Shown: positions 48,791-60,900, counted from the first letter of the stretch. The stretch is 64,000 nt of DNA from Bactrocera neohumeralis (GCF_024586455.1 NC_065923.1:3165501-3229500); one strand, 5' to 3'. Made by a program: numbers and translations. The notes: generated from the letters alone by a model not told the origin.

Positions 48791-49559
48791 CATTGAGGTG
48801 CAAAATAGAAGGGGAAAGGTTTGGCAACCATGTTGTGTGCATCAAAGTGAATTATACAACAAAACAATTAATTTTGTTTGAATTTACAAAGTTTAAAATA
48901 TTTCAAAGCAATATAAGTTTTATAAATACATATGTACATTTTACTTTTCGAAAATTATTTTTGACAAATTTTAATGTTATTATAGTTTAAGTGTTCTAAC
49001 GGGTATCTTTTGACAAATAGATTTCAATGAAGCAATACTTTTTTCCGAATTGGTCTTTTTGACAGCTATAACCTGACTTATACTCAATTTGATTTTCCAA
49101 TTCATAGTGAACAGACTTACTCCAGAAAAATGAGTGCAAGTCAGTTCAAGCTCACTTTTGGTTCAACGGTTACGCTAATAAATAGAATTGGACATCATTT
49201 TCTGTTCTAAAATAAGTTGTGAAGAACGCTATAGGAAAATTTTTATAAAACTAGAAACTAGACTATGGAACATTTAGCGAATTGTCGTAATTCTAAATTT
49301 TAGAATTTAATTTTCACTTTATATTAAAATTCAACCAAGAAACATAGTCTATCTATGACCAAAAGGTTTCCTCTTTTCAGCATCCACAAGCTGGAAGGAA
49401 TCCAACAAACACTTAAATAATTCAATCCAACTTTGCTCATTGCATCACCAGGAGAGTATCACGCGCCTGATAGACAAACGAAAACACTAAAACTGCCATC
49501 GTCATTGCCGTTACCTGCTGCAACGCTATTACCTCATATAAATAATTCAACCAATACTA
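48791..49559. other. AT-rich spacer, possible faint mariner 5' end
   Basis: At 49065-49140 the sequence GACAGCTATAACCTGA..AGTGAACAGACTTACTCCAG resembles the 5' UTR and first codons (VNRLTPEK) of a mariner transposase, but no further blocks follow. Otherwise nothing recognised. Confidence 0.3.
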
Positions 49560-49603
49560 GATCCCCAAATAAGTAATGAGACGAAACTAATTTCCTTCGG
49601 AGT

Positions 49604-50137
49604 GTGATGAAGACAGTCAAATGCCAACAGCATACCGTTAACATTATGTCGCGCAATGAAAGCACGAAACAGTCACTATTCGTCGCCTATCGGTCGTTAT
49701 CGATACGAAATGTGCACTCAGTCGCTTCATTAGAAACGGCGGATAGATTTCTTGTCACTGTTGTTGCTTGTGGCATGTTGACTATTGCCGGTTGCCGGTC
49801 ACAACAAGTGCAAAGACGGCACTCAGCTGAAAGAGAAATACGAAATTGCAGCCAACAACAGCAGCCCAACAATTTACACGCTGCCAGCCGTGACTTTAAT
49901 TTTATTTCCTTCATCAAGCGATTTGGTGTAGTCGTTACAACAATCACTACCCGTAAATATGTATGCGCAGGTATCACAGATGTAAGTGTGTGTGTAAATA
50001 CTTTTATTTTTAACTGTGATTGTTACGGTATTCTGTTACAAGAAGACAATCAATGGCTACAGTACTACGATGAAAGCATCCTCATTGTTGTTGTATATTT
50101 TGTGATATTTTTCTGGTTTAATACGTTTTGGTTGTGA
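49604..50137 (+). CDS. Open frame of 177 codons, unidentified and doubtful
   Basis: It starts MMKTVKCQQHTVN and ends with a strongly hydrophobic stretch (ILIVVVYFVIFFWFNTFWL) that would look like a C-terminal membrane anchor. I recognise no domain. The frame lies in a CAA-rich island, contains SQQQQPNN and other repeat-derived residues, and overlaps a 96-codon antisense frame. The length is only slightly above the chance frames nearby. Against it: no visible splice context, no upstream promoter and no conserved motif. It is kept as the least unlikely of the unassigned frames, mainly for the hydrophobic end. Confidence 0.12.
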   Translation: MMKTVKCQQHTVNIMSRNESTKQSLFVAYRSLSIRNVHSVASLETADRFLVTVVACGMLTIAGCRSQQVQRRHSAEREIRNCSQQQQPNNLHAASRDFNFISFIKRFGVVVTTITTRKYVCAGITDVSVCVNTFIFNCDCYGILLQEDNQWLQYYDESILIVVVYFVIFFWFNTFWL

Positions 50138-50269
50138 TTTCATTGCTTAAAAGTCTTGTCAACAGTGATAGCCGTTTGAAGCTCAAGCCGGTACAAAAAC
50201 TTTAAAAAGTGAAAGAAATGGAATATCAGAAATTGAGAAAAAGTATAAATCACAAGAGCAGTGCAAAAA
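50138..50269. other. Spacer leading into the purine tract
   Basis: Mixed sequence becoming purine-rich from about 50200. Confidence 0.35.
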
Positions 50270-50470
50270 CGTAAGAGAGGAGAGGAGGGGAAAGGAAAGG
50301 AAAGGAAATTAAATGAAAATAAGAGAAATGAAATGAAAGAATATGAAAGGGAAGGAAACGAAATGAAAGACAAGGCATGGATAGGGAAGGTAAAAAGTTA
50401 AGTATGAAGGAAATCAAATCTAATAAAACAAAACTATGAAAGGTAGAGAAACAAACAGAAGAAACCATTT
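50270..50470. repeat. Polypurine tract, GGAAA/GAAAT repeats
   Basis: Almost only A and G over about 120 bp (50275-50395), with GGAGAGGAGGGGAAAGGAAA and later GAAATGAAATGAAAG units, followed by a weaker purine bias to 50470. Antisense frames here (Phe/Ser/Leu-rich) are shadows. Such tracts can form triplex (H-DNA) structures. Confidence 0.8.
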
Positions 50471-51119
50471 AATTCTGCCTCACTGAAGCTATAATAAACA
50501 TTATTTTGATAGGTCGGTTTTTATGGCAGGTTTTTATATAGTGATCCGATCTGAACGATTGGTTCGGAAACTGTAGCTTTGTCTAAAACCATGATACATA
50601 TATGTCATATTTCGTCACGACACTTTGTCATCTAAAAAGTCCATCGTTCAGTTCATTTAGTAGTTATATGTTAAAGTGATCCGATATCATTGGTTCTCAT
50701 AAAAGTGTGCAAATTTTCAGATTAAAACTGAAGGACTAGTTCGCGTATATACATAACTACAGACGTTCAAATAGAGAGGCATGGCTGAATCGACTCAGCT
50801 CGTCTCGCTGATCATTTATAACCAATTTTTAAAAGGTCTCCAACGTTTAGTTCAGGCTATTAAAAAATTCATGACAAATTAAAATAATCCTGTTAGGGTA
50901 TAAAAAATATGGGAAGGGGGATAAACAAATTAGAAGAAAGCAAAATAAAACAAACCAGCTGCGACCACAATACAGAAGAAAGTAATTACAACTTTTTACC
51001 CCGCATTGGCTGTAGATGCTTTTCTTTACGCCCATCATTGACGTTTCCAGCTTTGCGCCCTCAATTATTGCACCTGTTTCACCATAGTTTTTCGTGCTTT
51101 TTATGAGCACTTGCTGCAT
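50471..51119. other. AT-rich spacer
   Basis: Nothing recognised. A 90-codon antisense frame (50847-51119) has no motif. Confidence 0.35.
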
Positions 51120-52440
51120 TTGTCGTGTCTTTACTTAATTTAACATTTTTTCAACGCGCCAACGGTATTGTAAGATCTAGATTGGTTTTAATTTCCAGTA
51201 GACACTACGCGCCGCATGCTGCAGCACTCCCCTTTTGGCCGAGAGTGCTAGCAAAGCCGACGGCATAGCAACACCCGTCCTGTTGCTTGCAACAACGCCA
51301 AACTTCTGCCATTTGTTGTTGTATTTATTATGTCAGCACACAAATCGATTACCGTGCGCTGCCAAAAAATTGAATATTTTCTATAAATTCGCCAGCGTTG
51401 CATGCAGACAATCTGCAACAGCAATAAAATGTGGCAAGCTAAAACATAAATGCGCAACAACGAAACAGCTAATATACACACATGCATACATGGCGTCCTA
51501 CGTATAAATGCAGGCGTTTAGTTTTGCAAAATTTTCCCGCAATGCCGCAATGCGATTAAAATTTTCTATTATTTCGGTAATTTATGGCATTTCGGCGCTC
51601 TTTGCAATATTATTGCCACCAACCGCTTGTAGCACTTGTGGCACTTGTTGAACCAGCCTACCGGCCAATCACCAGCGAGCCAAGTTGCATTAGTAATTAT
51701 TTGTATACATACATATGTAGAGTTGTATGTATATATAAATATATATTTCAAGCTCTAAAATGTTTTCGACATGCATGTTGCTGTTGTTTTTATTGTTGTG
51801 ATTTATTGCTAATGAAAGTAATTAGCTGAAATTTAAAAAAATATCAGTTGCACGTTTTGGGTACACAAGCAACGTGAAGGACAGCAACAATACCGCAAAA
51901 GAACAGCAAAAAGTACCAAGCCACCAGCCGAAAAGCCAACAGCTGATCCGCCACTCGGCCTACACACTGCGACAGAATGACACGAGAGATGCCGTTGCAT
52001 GGCTGATGTATTCACACACTCACAATAACAATATTTAGTGGATTTGAAATATGATTGTTATTTTTCCATGTGTAAGCCATTATTATTAGTTCATGATTTA
52101 AGTGACAGCAAATATATTAACTCGCTTACGTTTCTACATTTCTCACTAATATCAAGCACATACCCACAGATACCATATACTTAGTAGTGCTGCGCAGAGT
52201 CTGCCTCCGAGACAGGTGTCATTCGACCTTTGCTTCGGCTCTTCGCGCACGTAAACTTTTCGTTTCCATTTCAGTTGGATAGGTTTTGCTTTATTGCCTG
52301 GTGGGCGCCAGAAGTGGCGCACGACGTGTCACGATCTCGGTAATATGACGAATTTAGCGTGTATGTGAATATGTCTGCAAGTAGGTAGTTTGCGACTTGG
52401 AGCTTGCCTCTTAATATATTTATTATATTTGTGTTTATTT
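51120..52440. other. Less AT-rich island; candidate regulatory DNA
   Basis: TTGTTGTTG at about 51314-51325, GCAACAACG at 51283-51296, repeats of TATGTATATATAAATATATA at 51725-51748, and a GC-richer part at 51880-51990 and 52190-52330. No TE or gene motif. Confidence 0.35.
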
Positions 52441-52441
52441 T

Positions 52442-52702
52442 TTGTCAAAACACTTGCATGGCTTTGGGTCTCAGTGGGAGGAGATAGGTATCCATTGCAT
52501 GCCAGTTTTAAGCACATTATCTGTCTGTTTTGCGCCGAAAGGAGGTACTCTGTCAGCTAATGATGGCTTACCCACAAACATTTTGGCTGAAGGCTTTAGC
52601 ATTTATTATACCAGCAAAGACATTCGTAGAGGGGAGTACAGAAATTTTTTCCAAAAATTACCTGAGTACTCGGGAATCTATTTAGGAAAAACATTTACCT
52701 AG
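52442..52702 (+). other. Unassigned 86-codon open frame near an AATAAA
   Basis: The frame reads through SQWEEIG, FAPKGGTLSANDGLP and a compact C-terminus. AATAAA occurs 25 bp after the stop (52727-52732). The composition is more balanced than that of neighbouring chance frames, but no domain is recognised and nothing upstream looks like an exon. Probably part of an unidentified repeat. Confidence 0.15.
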
Positions 52703-52774
52703 TTCTTGCACTTTCCCTGGGTTTGAATAAAAATTACGCTCAGGTGTTCTTTTAACATAACGTAACTTAAGGTA

Positions 52775-53215
52775 TAAAACAGTAGTTTTGTCCAGGTGAT
52801 CACTGTGACCAAAATTTTTTAAAATTGTGCGTGGCTCCGCCCCCTAAATAGTTCAATGTACGTTTCTTCCAAGCAGATTAACTCAATTAACCACATTTGC
52901 TGAGAAGAAGTTCTGAATAAATGCGCCAGAATAATTCAATATCACATTCAAGATGTTAGGGAAAGGCTTTGTGAGAACAGTTGTCAAAATTGGACGATCG
53001 GCATGACACCACTCACCTTGAAATATACCTTAAAACTACTTAACCAATTTCAACCAAATAACCAAACTGATTTCACCTGATACTTTCACTTTACAGTATA
53101 CAAATGAAAGGTCAATGTAGTTATCAGAATGAAATTTTGCACAAGTGATGCCCTTGAGACATCTTACGGCGATCAAGCTTACTTGCATATTTTAGACGAA
53201 ATTGTTGAAAATAAG
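52775..53215. repeat. Probable dispersed repeat (GTGGCTCCGCCCCC type)
   Basis: A non-coding stretch with GTGCGTGGCTCCGCCCCC (about 52828-52845), TTGGACGATCGGCATGAC, ACCTTGAAATATACCTTAAA and AACCAATTTCAACCAAA. A similar flavour (AATCGGTCGTGTTGG, GTGGGCGGTGCCACG) is seen near 63685-63722. It looks like an old dispersed fly repeat. This is a pattern judgement without alignment. Confidence 0.35.
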
Positions 53216-53299
53216 TAAGTTAATTCTCTCCAAGCTTCCAACACGCTTCAGATGCAATATGTAGTACTTAAAATATGTTTCCGGATAAATTGACGACAC

Positions 53300-53552
53300 A
53301 AAATATAAACAAAAAGTCAGTGACCCTAAATGAAAGCAAAGGTTGTTGACTTGGCTACACGTAAACTAAGCATTTGGACTTGGCTAAGTAACCTACCGCA
53401 TCAAATGCAAACAATAGAGTCATTGACCTCATAAAATGTAAACAAAGGTTTTTGACTTGGCTAAATATAACTAAAAGTTATGGACTTAGCTATATGTAAA
53501 CATAACGGAAAATGACCTCATAAAATGTAAACAAAAGGGTCATTGAAGTAAT
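53300..53552 (+). repeat. Minisatellite, about 29-bp unit containing RTAAACA
   Basis: Eight to nine diverged units of 28-33 bp, consensus near AAATGTAAACAAAAGGTTTT followed by TGACTTGGCT or TGACCTCAT. RYAAACA cores are at 53305-53311, 53407-53413, 53438-53444, 53496-53502 and 53527-53533, with a variant GTAAACT at 53361. Core spacings are 31, 58, 31 and near-multiples of 29. The two kinds of unit ending (TTGGCT and CCTCAT) alternate, which suggests a longer higher-order repeat of about three units. Confidence 0.85.
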
Positions 53553-54399
53553 AAAGACCAGACCTCTAGTGAAAGCCTACAAATTCGGAACTTTAAAAAG
53601 TATTAGTCGATTGAGTGATAGCTTAGGTATTGGAAACTATTGGATTTTTCAACAGCGCATGAAAATGCGCTTTAGCAGTCGTGAGCCGATAAACCATTTT
53701 TACACATTGTTCCTTTTTTGTGGTATTAGTTATTGGAATGAATAACTTTTTTTCCACAAATAAACTTTTTAAGAAAAGTCTTAAATATTGGCATAAAGAC
53801 TATTTTGGTGGCTCAGTTAGAACGAGCTTAAAATCCACGCTGTTATCTCTTGCACCCATAATTGTTGTATATCATATACTTAAGTAAACACATTACTTCG
53901 TTTGCAGATTTCTAAGGTTGCTGGTGGATTGAAATAAATATTCCTGCGGATCTTTGCTTAAATTCAAAGCCTTAAAATTAATAAATCCGCTTCTTTGTAG
54001 ATGATATCTTCCTTCTGCTCAACTCACTGTTTTAGAGAATATTAACAGAAGTAAATACACCCACTTCAAATGTTGTATAAAATTCTGAAATACATAAATT
54101 ATTTTGAAAAATAATCTTTCATCTTACTAATGGAGTCAGATAAGCTCAATTTCTTAGTAGAGACGAGAAAGAGAATATTTAGTTTAAAAATGTTCAATAT
54201 TAATAAGTTCCAGCTGATAATTTCATTTCCAATTATATACCCTTAAAAAATTAATCCAACCTAATAACACCGTTTTAGAGCCACAGTTGGTGCACCCAAA
54301 ATTCGGAGACCAATTACAATGCATTAGTCGCATTTTTATCCAGAGCCAGCGTCAATCAATAAAACTAATCAAATTAACTAGGTTGCGAAAGATAATCAA
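53553..54399. other. AT-rich spacer
   Basis: Nothing recognised. Confidence 0.4.
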
Positions 54400-54810
54400 A
54401 AGCTTATTATGTATCTCTGTATGAGCACGTCCACCTGCCTGCCCGCCCGCTTATGTTCATGCCACATTCGATCTGTCTAGTTTGGCAATTTGAATGCCAA
54501 TATTTTCACATATCGATCAATCTAAACTACGGCAGCACTCAACACGCCATTTTTCCATATAATTTAATATGTTATTATACAACCATAAAACCGCTAATCA
54601 TTGCATACCTATTTTACTGCTACACACACTCGTACTCATAGCCATTTGAACCGATATGCTTCTGAAGTGCAAATATGGCCACGATGTGGCGCACATATGC
54701 AAATGAGCAATGGAAACGCTTGTCGATATGCAAATTCATGGCACATAGCGCGCCACAAATGTAAAGCAGGAGGCGTTTCAAAGCGCTGCAATGCATGCTA
54801 ATAGCGGTAA
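54400..54810. other. Small less AT-rich island
   Basis: Mixed sequence with CTGCCTGCCCGCCCGC near 54436 and repeated ATATGCAAAT-type motifs at 54690-54735. No TE or coding motif. Confidence 0.3.
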
Positions 54811-54939
54811 AGCTGTAATTTTATTTCTTTTTGACTCTGTGACTACTTGAACCTTACAATATTTTTAATTTTCATGAACATTTGATAATTTCACGTTATA
54901 ACTGAATATTTGACAGATAGGGGCTGGTCCACATGCAAT

Positions 54940-55215
54940 TCTTATTCGACTTTTAGCGAAAACTATATTGCTTAGGTAATATAGTTCCAAGCCAATCTTT
55001 GGAGCGTCGGGAATCATAGAAAAGGTAAGATTGGTTAGATTGTTGAACAGTTTCGACGTTGTATTTATAAACTCTCGACTCGTCACCAATACAGATGTAA
55101 TTTTTGCAAAAGGTTCAGGTCTTTTCGTAAAATCATAAGATTGACACGCCTCTTAGCCAAATGTGTTGGGTCGATCCACAACCGATGTTGAGATTCTCTG
55201 CTATCTCTTTAATTC
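54940..55215 (-). pseudogene. Mariner transposase relic, LQKRRRIEV family, minus strand
   Basis: Minus-strand reading from 55215 down: GIKEIAENLNIGCGSTQHIW (the IREIAKELNISYGSTQHIL block), a shortened VLGM..VN segment, LRKDLNLLQK in another frame near 55105, and after a deletion GDESRVYKYNVETVQQSNQ (about 55080-55025; matches GDETWVYEYDVETVQQSSE, first catalytic Asp present). It then fades into KDWLG..LPKQYS. The TFIKRIIT linker is deleted. Three other copies of the family in the window are all on the plus strand. Confidence 0.75.
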
Positions 55216-56089
55216 CAAAAGTAATGCCAAAAAATCCAAAAATTTGTTTTTCGATTCGGTTTGTAACCACAGTTTGAGGGTTAATTCTAGTCTACAGGCA
55301 TGAATTTCAAGTAATTTTTGAAGTGTCGTATAAAGGCAGTTAAAATTTTTACTGTCCATTTTGTATGGGTTATGTATTTTTGACATTACAAGAATTTTGG
55401 AAAAAATCAAGAAATAAAAAAGTTGAAAATTTCAAAAACTAGCGACAGATAAAATTACAAAACGATTTCAATCCTCCAATCAACCTGAAACCAAAAAACA
55501 ATGTCTGGTTATACGGAAAAAAAACATTTTTTTCACGTAAGAAAAACAATTTTTGGAACAATTTCTTTGACTATTTCGAACTTTTTAAAAAATATACAAT
55601 TGTAAATGTATATGGAGAACTTGGATAATTCCGGACATAAATACGTTCCAAAAAACCTGAAACATCGTCCCTTTAGATCGGAAAAGACAGTTTCAAGAAA
55701 AACTCGTTTAAAATTTCGATTGTCCCTATATCTCCGTATACCTATATATTCAGTACAACACCTAAGTATGCTATATGTATCTCCAAAAATATATAAATTT
55801 TTTTTTTTATTTCTATACTAAAGTACTCCTTTAATTAGAAAAGTCAAGATCAACTTGGATTAGATGGAAAAAATGCATATAAATTTGTATTAATCAGCAA
55901 GTCCAAATGTAGCCGCCATTCTTATCTTAATAACACTAATACGTATGAAAACATTACCTACACTTAGAGGTATTTTAACGAAGTCCCAAACCCTATTTGA
56001 AAGTGGTTTCTCTACTAATATTTCCTAATTCCAACTTAAATCTTAAAAAAACTAATTTTGGCTCTTCATCGCTCTCAATTTAAGTATTA
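55216..56089. other. AT-rich DNA with a possible dispersed repeat at 55690-55745
   Basis: CAGTTTCAAGAAAAACTCG followed by TTTAAAA and ATATCTCCGTATAC resembles 36045-36140. Otherwise nothing recognised. Confidence 0.3.
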
Positions 56090-57060
56090 AGAAAATTGTA
56101 ATTTTCTGGCCACCCATTGCAAGCAACAATCAGTCTCAACTGCTCTAATTCCAAGCGCTGAATTGAATTCACTCATTTCAGCGGCGATAAAGACATCCAG
56201 CTGTGCGCATTGCTTTCATCTCGTGTATTTATGATTCGTATTCATTACCGCTTACACACAGCCTCACATACGCGAGCACCTGCCAGTACGGGCTGATAAA
56301 GGCGAGTGCCAATGAGTGTGTGCATGCGCGCTAATCAACAAGCAGCTCCACCAATCAGCGGCAGCCGAACAATAACTGACAACCAATACACCCCTCGCCA
56401 TCGCAGTTAGATGCACAGTTGCCCACTCACTGGCTTGTACAGGCGCCCAAGCAAATACCCACAGACACACGCACACACATGCGCACGCACGGTCGGAGTC
56501 ATTCATTGTTGGCGTAATTAGTGTTTGCGGTTATTGGTGCATGTTCAACGCTTTCATTGCTTCCATTAAGTCGGTTAATTATATTGTATTATGGAGGAAA
56601 GACGATAACGAAACAGCAATAAAAAGCAACAACACAAACAAAAGTAAACAGCAATAACAAATGTGACAACAACAACAGCAACAATAGCAACAGCAATACT
56701 GTTAGCCACAATTGTTGCAGCAATAAAAGCTTAACAATAACGTGCACAATAAAATCAGCATGTACAACAACAACAACAACAACAACAACAGCGCATTATG
56801 CGCACATTGGCTGCACATGCGCACCGCTGCAAATGGTGGCTGTTTAACGTATCGATTTCACGTTTTTAGCCACGTACACACACATACACACATACATACG
56901 TACAGTGTTTTGGTTTCTCAAGTGTGTTGTGTGTGTTTGTTATATTTGTTGCTTTTGTCGTTTGTGTTTGCTAGTTTTCCGCCGCTTTTGCCATTTTGCA
57001 ATACACAATGCAAACTAATTTAATGCTTTCAATTATGAATTGCAAATTGTAAATTGCTTT
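56090..57060. other. CAA-repeat island; candidate regulatory DNA
   Basis: The longest CAA run of the window, (CAA)8-9, at about 56764-56790, with further CAACAACAACAGCAAC at 56666-56695 and CA runs at 56876-56892 and 56463-56478. Frames (for example 56264-56506 minus) are low-complexity. Confidence 0.45.
56764..56791. repeat. (CAA)n microsatellite
   Basis: An uninterrupted CAA run of about nine units, read as Asn or Gln runs depending on frame. Confidence 0.9.
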
Positions 57061-58439
57061 TGCAAATGGTGTTCGCAATTTGCATATTTCACTGCATGTG
57101 TACTTATGTATGTATGTATTTTCCTATGTAGATAAGACAAATGATTGCGGCTACGAATAATCACATTTATATATTTATGTATGTATGTATTATATATATA
57201 TGTACACATGTACATATATGCCTTATGTTTATGTATTTCATATTTGTTAAACAATATTGCATATTTCGAGATAAATTAATTGAACTATTAATATAACTGA
57301 CCGTGAGTGTTTCACATGCGTTGCTATGTACCCAAAAGCGGTACTTGTTTTCTCCATGAATGTACTGGCCTAACATCCGTTATTGCTTCAATAATAGCAT
57401 CAATTCAAAAATAACCAATTGTAGGTGCAACTAAAAGTCTTTTAGAATAAAGTATTCGATTTTTGTAATTTCCAAGCAATTGGAACAGTGGGCCATCATC
57501 TCACCATAAAAAAAATTGTTTAAAGCTAACAGAGCTTTTAAAAAGGAAACTATAATTAAGAGCATTGTTACTTAGGCAAAACATTTCAAGGTTTTGAAAT
57601 GCTGATAGACCAATAAAAGCAAGCCAATATTTAATCGAATTTCCTTTAGAGCGTTAATAAGTCTTCAATAGAATGGCATTCAGTGCTTTCAGGGATTTTT
57701 GATTACTTCAGTTTATGTCCGTTTCTGTCAACGTCATTCGGTGGTATAGAAAATGTTACTTAGTAATAGGAGAGTCTCAGTAGAAGAAACACATTCTCAA
57801 AAAGTAGATTATCGAAACCAACCTTAATAAGGAAAGAACTGTCTCATTATGATAAAACAGTGCGACTTCAATGATAGTAAGATGCCAAATTTACAGCAGG
57901 AATCGTTCTTGATAAGTTTGGTAAACAATTTCTATTAAATCAAAGCAGAGACTTATAACATCTCTTTTGAATCGACTCAATCCATTTCGTTGAATCTTCA
58001 ATTATCTCATTAGTCAAACTTCTATTATTGAAGGTTTTAAGAAAGTTACTAATTTATATATATCCGAAACCAAGTAGTTTCTGTTGAGAATATAGTGAAA
58101 TCACAAAAAAGGCGCTGAAGCAAAAATGAATAGGAAGAAGTATTTTAGCCGTTTTTTGTATAATTGTTCTACTCTGAAGAGGAAAATAAAGTTTTTTGTT
58201 CAAAGCCATATCAGATAGATAGATAATAAGACATGAGATAGATTTTTCTTACAGAATATTCCACCCAGTGTGTACTACAAATATCTATTTTCTGCACTGT
58301 TTACTTATTTTCAACTAAAATCTGAAGTTTTAAATAAAATTCACACAAAATACGGAAAACTGCATGAAACCTCTATTGGAATAGATAGTACCGTCATTGT
58401 AATTTAATATTTGAATATTATTTCGTGCAAATATTGGTC
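57061..58439. other. AT-rich DNA with TATG/TATA simple repeats
   Basis: TATGTATGTATT-type repeats at 57105-57120 and 57176-57220. The rest shows no TE or gene motif. Confidence 0.35.
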
Positions 58440-58900
58440 GCCGTTGCACCTCAAACGCTCGGTTCGCTTAGTCATAATTTATACAACATTTCGGCCGAGA
58501 TCTCAATAAATCAAAAAATCCTTCAATGTTGGCTTTCAGTGTGTCAATTGAAGCAGACTTGTCGCTATAGACATGAGGCTTAACATAGCCTCACAAATAG
58601 TAATAGGCGTTAAATTGCATGCTCTAGGTGGCCAATTGGCAGACCCCAAAGGTGAAATAAATCGCTCACGAAACTCGTCTCCCAATGGATCCATTTTTTC
58701 GCATGCATTGTGGTATGTGGCACTGTCTTATTGAAACCACGTGTCATGCAAGTCAAGCACTTCCATTTTGTGCAAAAAAATATCATTGATATCATGGTAC
58801 AGTAGCGCTCTCCATCCACAGCAACGTTATGCCGCCGGCCTGAGATCGCATTCACATGCAGTTTTCGCTGAAGATTTTTTACAGTAACACAAAACACGAA
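58440..58900 (-). pseudogene. Mariner-type transposase relic, WPPRSCDLTP type
   Basis: Minus strand: NVAVDGERYCTMIS (58832-58791; the VTVNGERYRTMI block), IFLHKMEVLDLHDTWFQQDS in another frame (QQD core kept, about 58735), ATYHNACEKMDPLGDEFRER, FISPLGSANWPPRACNLTP (about 58660-58604), then decayed C-terminal blocks and RPKCCINYD. The conserved CDLTP motif reads CNLTP (AAT in place of GAT). There are no N-terminal blocks, so only the catalytic half remains, and it lies in at least two frames. Related copies: 17705-18510 and 26180-27180. Confidence 0.8.
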
Positions 58901-59579
58901 ACATACGTGGGAAGAAAATAGCTATAAAATCACCCTTTATTATTTTTATATACTTCATCGATCTGGCAACCCGTATATATGAAAAAAACCTTTTAAACTT
59001 TTACCTCACTGTTTTTGTAAAAAAAAATTTGCAATAAATAATTTGTAAGAGAAATATGCAAAACCTTAAGCACAGGAAGGGTTGGCAGTCGAGAATAAAC
59101 CAAAAAAAATAAAAAAAGTTTTTCAATCTAAATCACCGTCAACAGCAGCGGTCCCTAAAATGCATTGAGGCAGCACTTCTTACGGAAATAACACCAACCA
59201 GGCGCTGCCAGGGCTGTCCTACTTTTTGAAGAAAAGGACTAGAATTCTGTTCTTCCCAAAATACAGTTTCCTCATTATAAATGGCAATATGATATTGCCC
59301 GAAGCCAAAACAACATCCAACTGACTGAGCACCCCTGCTACGTAGTACATATTGTTTTCCCCGCTTGTGAGTGTTGTATTTATCCGGTACTTCGCTACAA
59401 CACCCTTTTTCATTCGTTATCTGTTATTACATATTATTATTATTATTGTTCTTACCGTTATTTCGTGCAACATTTATCTAATAATTTCATGTTAACAAAC
59501 CACACGAGTCATTTTACCCATTCCTACACACATATATTTTGCAATTGCAAACAAATTATTTCAGATTTTCTTGTTTTTT
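58901..59579. other. AT-rich spacer
   Basis: A 64-codon antisense frame (59219-59413) has no recognisable motif. Otherwise nothing seen. Confidence 0.35.
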
Positions 59580-60900
59580 AGTGGAATTTATTTAAATTAA
59601 TGTTATTGTTTGTGAGCTTTAGTGATTTTATGGCGGTCGCTTAGCTGTGGGCCAACGAATAAATGTAATTCTGCAACTTTTAAATTCATTTTATCAACAT
59701 GGCAACCGCCAGCGCCATTGACCGCAGCCAAATGCTTGCCGTTGTGAGCAGAAGCAGGCGAATCAGTGAACGAGTGACGAGATAAGACCAAATCCGTGAG
59801 AAAAGTCAGCCGAGCGCTGAGGGCAGGCAGCCAACGAGCTGGCAAGTCAACGGTATCAATTGAAAATTCATATGCAATCGTATGAAAACAGCAGGACACA
59901 AGCAAAACAACAACAATGCAATTGCAGGTGGAGGGTTTGTGTGAGGCTTAAGTGCATGTGCTAAAGTTTAGCAAAACTCAAATATGAGACGGAGTGACTT
60001 ACAAATGCAGGTGTTTTGCATAAGAGATAAGGAAATGCCATTTTATTGGATTGCTGGCTTAGGCTGCATTTAACTTTTAGGGATTTGCTAACGGTCTAGA
60101 AAAATTTGTTTCAATCATAAGCGTTTGTATGGGTGTTCGAGGCTGTTTATGCAACATACTTCATAATAATAACAATATTTTTGAAAAGATATGGGAGCAT
60201 TGGCAAATTTTAGGTCACCTGCAAACAACCAAAAAGTTCTTTAAGAGTGCTCTATCCGATCATAAACATCCGCAGAAGTGGAAATTTGCTTTATGAAGGC
60301 ATACAACGAGCACGAGGTCTCAGTTAAATATAATCATAAATGTACACTACTGACTTAAAAATAAAAAAATATATACTATATATGTATTTATCCCAAGCGC
60401 CACATATATTCACAGATCAATTTCTTACCCGCATATGCAACACACACTCATCCATTGATTTTCCATTGCCGGCAATGTCTGCGTACGGCGTTACTACTGT
60501 TGCCTCTTCGGCTTCGTTAAACCATTACAGTTACGGCTGCTACTTATGTTACGTGCAACTCAGATGCCGGTTGGCGCTGCTGATGATTTCGATCGTCGAC
60601 AGGAACATTTTGCGTTGTTGACCTTAAAGGAGAAGGTGAGCTCGCTGCCGCCCCATGTTCGTTAACGGCCAACGCCAAATGGCAGGCGGCTACTGTGAAA
60701 CGATTGTGTCTGTGTTCCAAAATTTTATCAGCTGTTGCAGTTGTTGTTGCTTTCACAGGCTTTTTTTGGCACCTTCGATGCAGCTCTTGAAATATTACAA
60801 TTTTTGGGTTCACTTCTGCTAATGTTCTGGTTAACGTTGTTATAGTTATTGTAATAAACCGTTAGCAGGTGTAGCTAAGACGAGAATATTTGCTCCGAAC
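59580..60900. other. Less AT-rich island; candidate regulatory DNA
   Basis: CAACAACAATG at about 59907, TTGTTGTTG at 60740-60750, GC-richer parts at 59700-59850 and 60450-60680. No TE homology. Frames are without domains. Confidence 0.35.

Noticed and set aside
49065..49140. Possible mariner 5' end (VNRLTPEK)
   Set aside because: Only one short block resembles a transposase start and nothing follows, so it is mentioned only as a possibility in the spacer entry.
53300..53552. CRISPR-like array
   Set aside because: Units are contiguous and diverged with no distinct spacers, and the DNA is eukaryotic. It is a minisatellite.
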